Shown one piece after another: positions 43,274-54,816 of a stretch of DNA of 64,000 nt. The notes below the pieces were generated by a model that searched no databases, was not told the DNA's origin, and was given only the letters and a program-made list of their open reading frames with translations. Each line of letters starts with the position of its first letter. Positions within the stretch are counted from its first letter, which is position 1. The stretch comes from Arthrobotrys musiformis. Its lineage: Eukaryota > Ascomycota > Orbiliomycetes > Orbiliales > Orbiliaceae. Both the position numbers and the translations under genes were made by a program. The stretch lies in NCBI GenBank assembly GCA_036971715.1, contig JAVHJL010000001.1, forward strand, positions 620,001 through 684,000, read 5' to 3'.

Positions 43274-44421
43274 CTACAACTTGCTGCCCTTTTTGGTGGG
43301 GTTACCGTTACTTTCGGCTACCTCATCCTCGCCCTTCAAATCCCGAACTCTTACGAGTCCCTCCTGGAAGCAGGTAACAAGTAGCCTGCCTTGGCTGTCC
43401 AAAATTCTTTGATGGACCAGCCCTCTCTGGTCACCAGCCCAAGGCGTATCGCTCTCCATGAACATCCATTCGTCCGCTCTGAATGGCGCGTGGAAGTAGA
43501 TTGTATGGTCAAGCGACACCATCATACCAACTTTGACGGATTCGTGGGCCCGAACAATTGTTCCAAGGAACCACGAGTCTGACACGTAGGCCAGGGCTTC
43601 TACGTGGGCTCCAGCGCCGGCCGGGGCAGAGATGGAGCCTTTAGCACGAACCCATGAACGGACGCGTTTGGTGGTTGGATTTGGGTCGTTGTCTTGTGAA
43701 GACACAATTAGAAATAAAACTTGAAAGTACGGGGAGGAAGAAACTTACTGTTGTAGATACCAGCGATCCTTCTCTCGAAAGGATCGATATCCCTCGCCTT
43801 CTTCCATTGTTTGAACCCTTCCTCGGTCAATCGGCCCTCTTTCACGAGCCTGCGAGCGGTCTCCTCGCCACCTTCGCATTCCTCAGGTCTATTTACCCCT
43901 TCTGGGAAAGGTTCCTGAGCTTGCAAACTGTAACTGCCTTCGCTAGGTCGTTGGAAACTACAAGTTGTAGTGAAGATACACTTCCCCTTCTGTCTCGCTT
44001 GTACCGTGCGGGTTGCGAAGCTACGCCCATCCCGAACAATTTCAACAGTATAGATTACGGGAATAGTCCAATCGCCGGCCAGCACGAAGTAACAGTGCAT
44101 ACTATGAATTGCGAAGTTTTCAGGGACGGTACGAATTGCGGCGGCAAGCGACTGCGCAATCACAGCACCGCCGAAGATGCCACGAGCATTTGGTGGGCGC
44201 CATAGAGGGCGTGTGTTGGTGAAGACCGTCGGGCCGAGGTCAGTTAACGCAGTAAGCTCGAGAGTGCTCTCGATCAAACTGTGGTGTGGAAGTGGCGGCG
44301 GTGGCGGTTTAACGGTTTGAGAAGTGCTGTCTGGCATGTTGATTTCGTTGTCAAGATCGCTAGGGACGGCAAAAGAATGGCCTATGGAAAGGAATTCGCC
44401 GGGCGCAGGGGAAAAATTCAT
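43274..44421 (-). CDS. peroxisomal acyl-CoA thioesterase (TesB/TES1 family)
   Basis: Two exons, 43749..44421 and 43274..43692; intron 43693..43748 (GTAAGT/ACAAG). The frame from ATG 44421 gives 363 aa; an in-frame ATG at 44337 (MPDSTSQTVK) would give 335 aa, closer to relatives. The double hotdog fold is visible: ARGIFGGAVIAQSLAAAIRTV, FAIHSMHCYFVLAGD, and in the second half AHVEALAYVSDSWFLGTIVRAHE, VSLDHTIYFHAPFRADEWMF, RLLVTCFQEGLVRV. The C-terminus is GSKL, so the last three residues are a canonical peroxisomal targeting signal 1. The enzyme hydrolyses acyl-CoA during fatty-acid breakdown. Confidence 0.93.
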
Positions 44422-45231
44422 TTGGGGGGTATCCTTCTAGACTTATATACCAATCGAAATCCGGACCGCGAGCTAAGAAAGATACAACCAAGCTATGCAA
44501 TACGTATACAATGCGGGGATCGGTAATTGACTCGGGTGATGAACAGGTTCGGCGCACTGACATATGCGGCGCGACGGGGGCCCTTTAATAATTGTACCAC
44601 GGGAAACGACGCTAGCTAGCTAGGCCGAATAAGCATCCTATGGGGTCTTCGAATTTCAAATGAAGTTTATCGAATTGACTCGACCACCAACCAACTCCGG
44701 GCATGCGCATGCGCATGTGTATTGTGCCTCGGCTATTCGACTTCCTAACTCGGGATGCCTGTACTCCGTATATTGACGACAACGCACAAATTACCACACT
44801 CTCTGTGCAAAGGTTCTGTGTTGTGAGCAGTTGATGAGGTTGTGCAGTGCAGTTTCGAGACAGGTGGTTGTAGTAGGTATCATGTGCGGGTGCGTACTAG
44901 GTATTACCCCACTATTGTATTCCGATACCAAACGGTCTCGAGGCTAACCAAGGAGACCCAATACCTAGGTACTCGGCCACTTCTCTTCATGGTTTTAAAC
45001 GATTGTGATCTCAACATATTTTATCTCCCATTTGCGCATATTCTCTCGCAAATTACGCAAAATCTAATTTTGGCGTTTAAATTTTTGGAGTTCATGGTTT
45101 TGGCTTATCTAGGTAGCTGTTTCTTAGTCTCAATGCTAGATTTTGTGCTCGAAAGCTGTAATCCGGTATCACTCCGATGCTCATATAATATAATGTTGGG
45201 CCAATTCAACAAGCCGGCCTATGGCCTTATG
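44422..45231. other. intergenic region, no supported gene
   Basis: It holds the thioesterase upstream region and the 3' flank of the modular gene. A GCATGC-rich palindromic stretch lies near 44700-44720. No gene is seen. Confidence 0.4.
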
Positions 45232-48200
45232 TTATCGATCGGCTTTACTGATCCTAACAAGTGCTCGGATAGTCCCTGTTTCAGTAGGCCATAGGAAAAT
45301 ATCTTCGATTCGTTGCCCCCAAAGTGAAGTTGGGTATAACCTGATCATGTCAGCGATTGCACCAATCTCTAAGGATCCGAGCAAGAGGTTCCAGGCGAAT
45401 TCGTTAAGCGGATCACCATGAAAAAGCGTAGCCCGTGATAGTCTTAGATGTTTGGAGTGGACGATAGGTGGGGTGGTTTTCTTGAGGTTGAGTTTTGACG
45501 GTTCCCAAAGCCGCCCCATGAAATTCAAGATCTCCACTGTCTCTAGCGAAAGCTCTTCGATACTAACATACTCGAGTGAGGCGAGCCCTAGCCCGGGAGA
45601 TCTAAACATGGGGTCTGGAAATCGATATTTCCAAATTGCAAAATATGCCGCTGCCAACTCTCGGCGCCTATCTTGGGATTTCGAGGCGTTAATGTGTGGG
45701 GCTGAGGGAGGAATACGACGCAAAGCTAAATGACTGCAATCTTTCGACACTTCTAATTCGTACTCTATTCCCTCGCCGGCTTTAGTGATGACTGTGGAGG
45801 AGTAATCGTCACAGTCTTCGAGCTTGTCAATATGATCCAAAACGTTTTCTTTCAGTCCCCCTCTCCACGGAAACTTTAGGACCCCCAACCTATACATGTC
45901 CATTGTGAATTCGTAATACATGCCTACCGCTATTTCTTCCGATGTGAATATTGTTGGATCCAACTCCCTTGAGTCTGGAAGTGGGTTTGCTAGCCCGCAA
46001 TATCTGTCACGAAAGTTTGCAGCGACACCAAAGAGATAGATATCTCTCAACTGAGAACCAAGTATGTAGTTTTGGTACGGCCTGGTATTCGTGTTTCCAT
46101 CCACCGACCCAGAATATAGGTTTATGAGCAGAACAGGTCTTTCGCCATCAGTCTCTTCATTCTCGGTCGGCAGCCACACAATAGAAATGTCATAAACAGA
46201 CATAGGGAGATGACGCTTTCTATCCATTTGGCCCTGGTACAAAGGATATAACCCAGAAACTGCAGATACCTCAGGCGTCCCAAGAAGTGTTAACCACATT
46301 TTGGTCTCCCTTCTATCAAAGAAAGTATTCATTCTACCCTTCCCTCGCTTGTCGAATATTTGGACATCTTCGATTCGTAATGGGTATCGGAGCTCAATGA
46401 ATCCATTATGATCTATTTCGTCGGAAAAGTAACTTCTTATCTCCGCAAGGACTCTCTTTGTCTCCGGGCTAAAATCTAGGAATGTCACCGCTCGGATCCC
46501 AGTCCTGTCGCGGTACTTTCCATCTTCTGTCCTAGTAAAGACAAAATCTTCGGTCGAGAATTTAGCCAGGTTGCATATATTACGTTGGTTAGCTGACTAG
46601 AAAGTTTTTCAGGTAGTTGCGTCTCCTCTGGGAGATGCGTCACAACGACATTGCCAAGGTGTTGCGAGGCTGCTATTTCATAAAATAGTGAGTTTGATTT
46701 GTGTGCGACGGAAGTGCTGAGGTATCTAGTATTAGTCAATTTCGATCCAGTATTGTGTTTCATTTTCTTGATAATCTCTGGGGGTAGATCCCCGATTGGC
46801 GATTTTATTATCCCGCTTTTATGAAACTGGAAGGAGGATAGCATGGCCTTATCCTTCATAGGCTCGTAGACATATCCCATATTCCGCAGCAAAACCATAT
46901 TCGAACGGGTCACTTCGTGTTGGTTGCAGCGTTAGGAGCTCATTTCGACGAGCGATACCTGCTCCTTCACAGAGGTGCCTTTCCATTACTTGTTCAATTG
47001 GTTCGTCCCCATTGGGTAGAAGCTGTTCCCCGAATCGTACAAATAGCAATAGCTCGGCCCCAGGTCCGCCCACAGCGCTTATAATTTCAAGAAGCTGGAC
47101 TCCTGACCACACGAGAAATTCTGGGCGAGAATTAAGTAAATAAGCGATTGACTTCCCTTCCAAGGTTTTTTCGAAAAAGAATTTCAATAAATCTTGAAAG
47201 TCATCACTTCCATCATTTGAAATCCTCAAGTTAAAGTCTTGTGCATCTCTACCCCGAAGTATTGAGGCGAAATTTTTGATACTATCGCTCGCGGTTCCAA
47301 AAGTGATCTCCTTGATTTTTGACCATCCCTCCTGTGAAAACCATGTCGAGAAAAGAATTTCGCCGAGGTGGTTCTCCAGGTATTGGGCTTTCAGTAGTTG
47401 ATTAAGTTCTAGCTCGCCACCAGCGGATACGTCCTCCGTGTATTTTAAAAAAATGTGATTTTCTTGGGATGAGATAGCGAAGCCATACGAGTACTCGGAA
47501 GTCCACCCGCTAGGTTCTTTTGTTAGTATTTGAATGTAAGAAGGGTTCTTAGACGACCTGTAGGAAGTTCTGGCCTCTAAAACCGCCTGTGATGGGTGGT
47601 AGCTGATTCCATTGTGTGTGACCTGGATCTGTAGTCGCTTTGGCTTGAGGTCATTCAACCTCATGTTGGCACCCTCTTCGGCGAGGAAGGCTAGATCATT
47701 AATATCTCCTATCCGAATAGTGGAGGTGGGGTCCTCTACATCTCCCAATGTCACGATAACTGAGGCTCTCAAGGGTAGCCCGACTTCACCCAGCTGAAAC
47801 ACAACCTCTATGTCTGAAATTTTAGCTCCCCTCATTCCTTTTTGATACTGAATACACATCTGCAGTATACTCCCGATTTCCTTTGTCCCTAAAAGGGCAG
47901 GCCACAAGCGCAACGGGTCCTCATCCCTACCCTTGGAGCTTAGGTGGAGTGTCTGTGTGAATAGGTCGGCGGGATCTGGATAAACCTTTTCGAAAACTTG
48001 TTGTAATATCGTGGTTGTTTCAGGGCTATGAACATCCCAGATCGTAATATACTTTAGATTCGTTGTTGGCAGAAGAGAACCCAACGCCTGGTGGAATAGA
48101 TCTGGGTATATTTCGGGCTCGGGATGGGGTTGTGAGCCAGCGACCCAGCAGCGATACATCCAATCTACCAAGCTTCCCTTTTCGATAACGTCGGGCGTCC

Positions 48201-49707
48201 ACCAATATGCTAGATGTTTGTCTTGGGCTGAAACCGTTGACCAAAAGACCGTACGGGACCGGTCGTATTGAAGTCGCTCCTTTAAGTGAACCTTTTTGTA
48301 CGACCGCCCGCTCTTAAGGAACACCCGTTCGCTTCCTCGAGGATTATCCAAAGACTTAACCCAGGCTGCGAAAGGATATTCTTGCCCGCCACTCCAAGAA
48401 ATGTCCATCTCCATTTTTTGCGGTAGCGGGTTAAGGGGTGGATCTTCACTTTGTATACTTTGCTTGGGGTCCGGATCTGTTTCAATTTTGGCCTCTTGCT
48501 GAAGGTTATATGATCCCTTCCTTACTGATTCAGCATATACGGCTCTGATTATATCATCTGGAAAATCCAACTCCAGCCCCAGCATTATTGCAAGTGAGGG
48601 GTAGATACTATTGGGTTTCGTCAGGACGTCGTAGTGCCAAATATTGATATCGGAGATCTTGATATTGTCTACGAAGGCTTCGGGGTATCTTCTCAGCATT
48701 TTTACCACGGTGGCGACTTCTGGGAGCCCCAAAATAGCCAGCCAGCCAGTCTTCTTCGGATTGGTATCTTCAAGTGGGTTAATCTCTTCAAAATGCAAAC
48801 TCAGAGATTTAGAAGTCTTGCCCTTTTCCGGTGGCAGAATCCTCGAAATCACCTCCCGCGCGATCTCGATTGAGTGTATGTCGCGAATGTCCATTATGTT
48901 GACGTATTTCAAAGGCGCTGGGTTTTCAGAAGTAGCTCCTGAGGCAACATACAGCATATCAGGCATCCTCAATTTTATTCTACTATCCAAATTTGCTTCC
49001 TGCCCTAAGTTGCCCTTGTATCCCTCCCAGAAAACGAAAAAGTGATCTCTTCCTAGCGATAGAAAGGTATTGAAACCATCTAACCGATAACTCTCACTGG
49101 AAGATTCGAAGCCGGAGTAGACCAATGACCGGCGCCGATATTTCTTTTGAAGAATGTCTTGGAGCAAACTGAACCCTTTATATATCCATTTGAGACTTAC
49201 ACTGGGAAATTGGTTTGTAGCGTTAAAAAATGTCTCTATCCTGAAGTGCTCCATAATTTGTGCTTTTATGTGTTCCTTTTCGGGCCCGGAAGGGACCCGG
49301 TATTCTGCAAGTGTTTCTCGTGATCCACGAGACACGCTTTCCCGATACCAACTCTGGACCTTCCTTCGTTGTCGGGTCCCTTCGTCCGGTATTATCTCGT
49401 GGTCTGGATCTAGTGGCCGTTTCCGTTTACGAGTTCCTCGCTTCAGTAAACTCCGCGAAGCCGAGGTAGTGCTATTTGGATTATTGGGTTCGTTTTTAGT
49501 CGTTTCTAAAGAAGTTGAGGGTGCATCTTCCTTCGAAAGTTCGACACTTTCTAGTCCCGCCGTCGTCGGAATATAGCTATCTGAGCTGATGGAACTAGAT
49601 AAATGGCCCCTTGGGGTTTTTACTCGGGAATCGACAACTAGAAAATGGAATATGGTGATAAGAACTAGAATAGAGAACAAAAGCGGCACCTTCGTATTGT
49701 CAATCAT
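45232..49707 (-). CDS. large modular protein of unrecognised family, five repeats, with two frame changes
   Basis: The 5' ORF (49707..46849, 952 aa) starts MIDNTKVPLLFSILVLITIF, a signal or membrane anchor, then a dibasic, Ser-rich linker (LLKRGTRKRKR). Modules follow, with cores LKYVNIMDIRD and GWLAILGLPEVATVV (about 48.9-48.7 kb), LKYITIWDVHS and LWPALLGTKEIGSIL (48.05-47.87 kb), and a weaker third one (47.3-47.1 kb). The frame then shifts to 46913..46485 (with YEIAASQ and VIYATWL, again module motifs), and again to 46488..45232 (AVTFLDFSPET, MWLTLLGTPEV, then LEYVSIEELS, NLLLGSLEIGAIADM). The first and third ORF share a frame. Either undetected introns or indels explain this; I found no intron that keeps both conserved parts. 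No known domain. Confidence 0.55.
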
Positions 49708-51058
49708 CTTGGATCAACTGAGATGCAGAAACCATAATTATCAGTATTGTCACAAACGATAAAGCCTTCGGGTTTTGTTTGCCAAACAAAAACGTACGTC
49801 GCTAGCGAATGGGTTTAGGTTGTGGCATTTTACACACTTTATATATAGAGTACTCGACCCAACATGCAACATGACCTAATCCCAGACATTGTTGACGAGG
49901 GCGGCACTCACAATATATACATACCCATCATTGGAATTCACGCACCGGTAATTACGGAAACATCTGCCCCGTTTCATGTTGCTAGAAGGATCTGCAAATA
50001 GTCCTTCAGCTGGCCAAGGTGACACGCATTGGCGGGCTGATAAATTGACCAACATAGGCGCCCCAACCTTCTGCGTCACCAATTTTGTGCCAGAAGAAGG
50101 GTGTTTTTGAATACCGTTGTAATCCGAATTATATGGTGGTTTTTGCTCCCAATACCGTTGTAGTACGCATCATGATAATAATACCGTATTGATACCGTAT
50201 CAATAACCCCCCCTTTCCTGACACCGTACTTAAGTACTTAGGTACCTACCTGGTACTTTACATGTATGCAAATCTGTACATGAACATACATATAATGCAT
50301 ATGTTGTAGAATTCGAATTGGTGGCTTAGGCATTATGCAAATGCAACAACCAACACATGAAACATTGATGTACTTCATGAATAGTTTGCGATCCTCGACA
50401 CTGACATGCAAGACAAGCTTATAGAAAGGAGACTGAGGCTGGTGCCGTAAATCTATATATATAAAGCTCTATTTCGAAATTTCCCGTTTCATTTGGCGCA
50501 ATAGAGTCTGCCACAACTATACGACAGGATCACGACTAAATAGGATCATCGCATTGCATTGTTCGAATTCTCGCGCATATTATATGATCCTGCAGCCAGC
50601 AACCTTTTGATACATTCAGAACAGCTACAACGCATTGCAACGAACGCTTTGAGCGGCGAAGGCAACGTTCATCGGAGTCTTGACTTATTAGTTCGAAAAT
50701 TAGGGGGTCCTAGGCCATAGGATATCCTTATTCACGTTTCGCATATATATATATATATATATATATATTTTAAAGTGGGCAAATGTGGTTCCTATAGGGG
50801 GCGGTTTGATCATGAATAGGAAGGGTGAGAAAGCTGCTGTTCAAGTCAACGGCCAGAGGCGTTCTTCACTGCCAACCAAATGCGCATTAATGCCCAAAGC
50901 TGCAAGACTTGAGGCAACCGGATCTGAAAAAGATACATTTAAGTTTGTCGCATGCGTAGCCATGCTGGAATGAAATTTAGTTAGCTCACTACTTCTATGA
51001 CTAATATTTGATCCGTGTATTGATATTTCCTATTCAATAGTCTAAATTGGTCCTGAGA
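49708..51058. other. intergenic region with an AT microsatellite
   Basis: A (AT)13 tract lies at 50743..50768. The region separates the first and second modular genes. Small ORFs (for example 50785..50973, +) are not supported. Confidence 0.4.
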
Positions 51059-52867
51059 TCAGCGTATTCTGATCCGTGTTTGGAAAATTACTGATACACT
51101 GATAGGCCCGCCATTTTCAGTTTGAGTCACCAAAATCCTGTCTATTACCGCCCAAAGGAACATAGCTGGATAATTGTTGAGCATCATAGCCACTCCGCCG
51201 ATTTCGATAGTCCCAAGAAGAATTGCGATAACATCGTTATGCGTTCGTGAAGGCGATTGATGTTCAAGGAAGAAAATGTCAAGCTTGACGGGAGGTATCT
51301 CACGAGGGTCGCTTTGCCCAGATGCTTCTCCTTGTACAGAACTAGATTCAAGTTCCCTGTGCAGACGCCAGACATTCTGAATGACAGCGTGAGTCTCATC
51401 ACATACGCTTAGGATATTGACGGAGTTTGGCGCCCATCTTAAATATTTTTTCTTTTGCTCCGCTATTATATCGATGTTCATATATCGAAGATATCGGGTC
51501 CAGCTCTCGAAATACACCTGACTTATCCTAACCAACCTTTCATGGAGCGGCTGACCTTTAAGGCCATCAGAAAAGAATTCTAGTTGTATTTCCTTTTTTG
51601 AAGTTATTGTGATTTCGTAGTTCGCTAGAAAACCTCTTCCTGTAAAGTCATAGCTTTGCGGTCTGGACTGGTAGTACCAGGATAGTTGTGGCATCTCATC
51701 TAGATCTGTTTGATCATCCGGAATATTTAAGGCTTCCGTTACGTAGTATTCCGCTTTGAAGTTTGTTACCGGCAAGTCTCCTCTATTCCAGGCACCTGCA
51801 GCACTGAGTGTTAAAGCGAGCGGCATTCCAACAGCCATCGAATTGGTAAAAATCGGGTCCCATAGTTGACTATTTATCAGTGTTAGATCATGATGGTCGC
51901 TCTTCCCCTTCAGAATAACGAATAGCTGTGGTACTGGATCCTTATCACTGGATCGTATCCACCGTACGACTACCTTGTGTATCTCGTGTCTATTCATGTC
52001 TTCCTCTTTCATATAGGAAACATATTTTTGTAGCATGGATAATATAGCGCGAATCTCTCTTACACCCGCAATTATGAAACTAAGGCGCTGATTCGTAAAG
52101 TTGGTTATTCCCACGAGAGGAGTTGTTTTTGATTTCGCTGCCCTTAATCCAAAGTTTTTGGGGTATTCGAAAGCGCGATAGTCGCAAAAGTATAGTTCAT
52201 TGTAGCTGAGCTTGTACTCCGGGTCCTCGTAGAATTCCCGTAATATGTTTACGCTCTCGGTCGATAGATCTAGAATCGAAAAATAATAAACCTCAAAAAA
52301 GTTGTCTTGCCACGAAACCCAGATAATGTCGCCGAGTGTATTATGGTTGAAGTTTTCTGGTAGCTTTACTATCGAAATATGCTTGAGGGTCGTTGACATA
52401 GCAAGCTGATACTCATCTTTTGATCTTATCTTGCTGATGACGCGAACTCCAGAATGGCTCCCGGCCGTGTCATCCAATATTGCCTTGTGATGTATCTCGG
52501 GATCCCAATCATATTCAGACGGGCCACGGCGGTTACCCTTGCGCTTAGAATAGAAGGAATTTATAGCAAGGAAAAGGTCGGCGGCAGGGTTTGCCAATTT
52601 TTCGCCATCTCTGGTCCCGTATGAACCGAATCTAAAATGCTGCTCTAGGTCCTGACGTAGGCCCGAAGGTTGTATACTGTTTTGCATGGGTAATCCAGTA
52701 TGCTTTTCATGAACAATCCAGTTCTTCAGAAAGTCGTTTCTGGCAATAAAGTAAGCCCCTGTGGTAAAAGCCATTTCGATAGTTAATGCAGGCTGAATAC
52801 GGCGCCTTGGTGCTCCATTATCCGCCCGATATCGCGAGCGATGGTTGGAGGGCTCAGCATCTGCCAT
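51059..52867 (-). CDS. modular protein of unrecognised family, two repeats
   Basis: ATG at 52867, stop at 51059, 602 aa without introns. It has no signal peptide; the N-terminus MADAEPSNHRSRYRADNGAP is polar and basic. Two modules resemble those of the neighbours: VYYFSILDLSTESVNILREF with LSFIIAGVREIRAILSMLQK, and VNILSVCDETHAVIQNVW with AILLGTIEIGGVAMMLNNYP. It ends, like the others, shortly after an I-x-x-I-L-V/F strand (WAVIDRILVTQTE). The frame upstream of the ATG is open for 12 codons up to a TAG that is the stop of the preceding gene (52904..52906), in the same frame. It may therefore be the 3' part of one gene. Function unknown. Confidence 0.65.
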   Translation of the reverse strand: MADAEPSNHRSRYRADNGAPRRRIQPALTIEMAFTTGAYFIARNDFLKNWIVHEKHTGLPMQNSIQPSGLRQDLEQHFRFGSYGTRDGEKLANPAADLFLAINSFYSKRKGNRRGPSEYDWDPEIHHKAILDDTAGSHSGVRVISKIRSKDEYQLAMSTTLKHISIVKLPENFNHNTLGDIIWVSWQDNFFEVYYFSILDLSTESVNILREFYEDPEYKLSYNELYFCDYRAFEYPKNFGLRAAKSKTTPLVGITNFTNQRLSFIIAGVREIRAILSMLQKYVSYMKEEDMNRHEIHKVVVRWIRSSDKDPVPQLFVILKGKSDHHDLTLINSQLWDPIFTNSMAVGMPLALTLSAAGAWNRGDLPVTNFKAEYYVTEALNIPDDQTDLDEMPQLSWYYQSRPQSYDFTGRGFLANYEITITSKKEIQLEFFSDGLKGQPLHERLVRISQVYFESWTRYLRYMNIDIIAEQKKKYLRWAPNSVNILSVCDETHAVIQNVWRLHRELESSSVQGEASGQSDPREIPPVKLDIFFLEHQSPSRTHNDVIAILLGTIEIGGVAMMLNNYPAMFLWAVIDRILVTQTENGGPISVSVIFQTRIRIR

Positions 52868-52903
52868 ATTAATGTCATCCGAGGCCTGACCAAACTCCCC
52901 CGC

Positions 52904-54816
52904 CTAGCCGATCTCGACAATGATAGCTTGATAATCTTGTAAATTCACAAATTCAACAGCGTAGATTTCCAACTCCTCAAACGCAGCCTTCCCAACAGCC
53001 CCGGTAATCGCTGCCCCTTCTCTGGCTAAAGAAAATAGTTTCATTATATCGGGGAAAGCAGCATCGAGCTGTCCGTATGCGGTTATTTCATCTTTCGGTG
53101 CTTTGCCCTCTTGCTCGAATGTGTTAAGCAGCTGCCTGGTATCGGAATGCAACTCCATGAAAGTTACATATCGAAGGGTTTCAACTCCTGCACTCTTTAG
53201 CCACGCGGCACGGATTCCATTCGCCATTTGGTCGTGAATCATCTGTTCAATTGACCCCAAGGTCTCTTCCCCGACCGCAGGTAGGACTTCAAGCGGTTTA
53301 GGCAGGCTCGAGACTACTAGGTGCTTCTCTCTACCGGAGACGCAGAAAATAAATGACAATGCCAGATCTCCGGTGTCTCCTAACTGATCCTGTACTGTAT
53401 CATCACCTAGCGGTAAATGTGCATCAAGGTGCAGTGGTAGAACTGCTACCACGAAATGGAACGAGGGGTCATCACTAGGATCATAGATGGATCTGCCGCT
53501 TAAAAGAGACGCTAATGGATGTATCGCCAGTTTTGAGTCGAGAATGTTATCAACACGAAATAACTCGATGCTACTATCACCCAGAGCCGTGGTGGAGCCC
53601 AAAATCTGGGGTTCGGATTTTTCTGAGCGTATCTCTAGGAAAATATCGACAACCTTGTCTCCGTTGTCATCGATGTCAATACAGAAACCAATGGAATCTA
53701 TGAAACCGAGCCCGAGTCCATTGGGATAACGGTTTAGGGCGGTTCCAATGATGAAAATCTCCTCCATCGCAATGAGGAAATACCATGCGGACTTGTTGGT
53801 GGCCATATCGCTTTTCTTTAGAAGGTACGTTCGCGGCGAGGCACCGTTGCTATCGTGACTACTTGTATCTCCGAATCTAAATTCCTCGAAATACCGTTTG
53901 TATCCGTGCAAAAACCGGGCGGTTCCCGTACCCCTAAGCCCGACAATGGAAACATATTTGAGAACTGGGTCATTTTCAGAAGCAGTAAACACGGAACCTC
54001 CGTTATTTTCTTGCGAGTGATCTAATGGAGTAGGGTCTGAGTTCAGACCGGCTTTCCAAGAAGTGTAAACCCAAAGAGGGACGTCTGTGTAGGAACTTCG
54101 GGCTTGAGCTTCCGCATCCCATTTCATGACTAGATGTTTATCCCGTCGCGATACTGCCGCGTCGAGAACCGTGTACGAAAAATCCTCTCCGAAGGCCTCG
54201 ACTAGGGAAACGTCTTGATAAGGCCCGGGGCTTATAATTTTTTCGCCTTCGAAATTGAAAGCTTTGGATAGCCTTTCGGCGGGATAGTTGAGTCCGTTTT
54301 TACCCTTTTGGACTGTTATCTCATCCGGAAGTCTAGCGGTTGCATCACCTCCAGAGTACGAAGGGTTGTCTTTATTCCTTTCTCTTTCTTTAAATATTTC
54401 CATCCATGCCATCCAATTGCTTCGCCCTTCCTTGAATTTAGTCTGGTCTCTTCGCTGTAAAATTCTCAAATCTCTAGCTGTGTTCCATGAACGCTTTCGT
54501 CGGGCGCTGGTTAGTTGTAAGCTCGTTTCTTGGCATAAGACCCCAGTTCGGGCAGTCTTTGAAAAAAAATAGTCAACGGTCTCTACCCATATATTATATT
54601 TGTATCGTACCCAGCCCACCCATTCTATCCGAGACTCACATTTTTATCAATTTCCGAATCCTTCTCAATAGAGCTGCTATTACAAACATCCTGATGATTA
54701 TACGCAGCAGGCTCGTTTCGAGCTCCTCGAATTTGAAACGCATTGCTTCCTAGGTATCGCGGATCCCCGAGGGCCAATGCAGTCGTAAATAGTTCTAAGA
54801 ATCTTTGTAAATGCAT
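52904..54816 (-). CDS. modular protein of unrecognised family, N-terminal anchor, two repeats
   Basis: Exon 1 54640..54816 (59 codons) and exon 2 52904..54556; intron 54557..54639 (GTGAGT/AAAG, T-rich tract), 609 aa. The ATG at 54816 gives MHLQRFLELFTTALALG, a signal-like start. Then come a basic region (RRKRSWNTARD), the motif YTVLDAAVSRRDKHLVMKW, and module cores LKYVSIVGLRG with WYFLIAMEEIFIIGTALNRY and LRYVTFMELHS with AAITGAVGK. The gene ends in TAG and the next ATG in the same frame is 12 codons on. I cannot assign a function. Secretion or an exported position is inferred from the N-terminus. Confidence 0.65.

Noticed and set aside
46513..46564. 52-nt candidate intron (GTAATA...ACTAG) in the modular gene
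   Set aside because: Splice signals look good, but the splice does not restore the downstream frame and would delete the conserved YATW motif.
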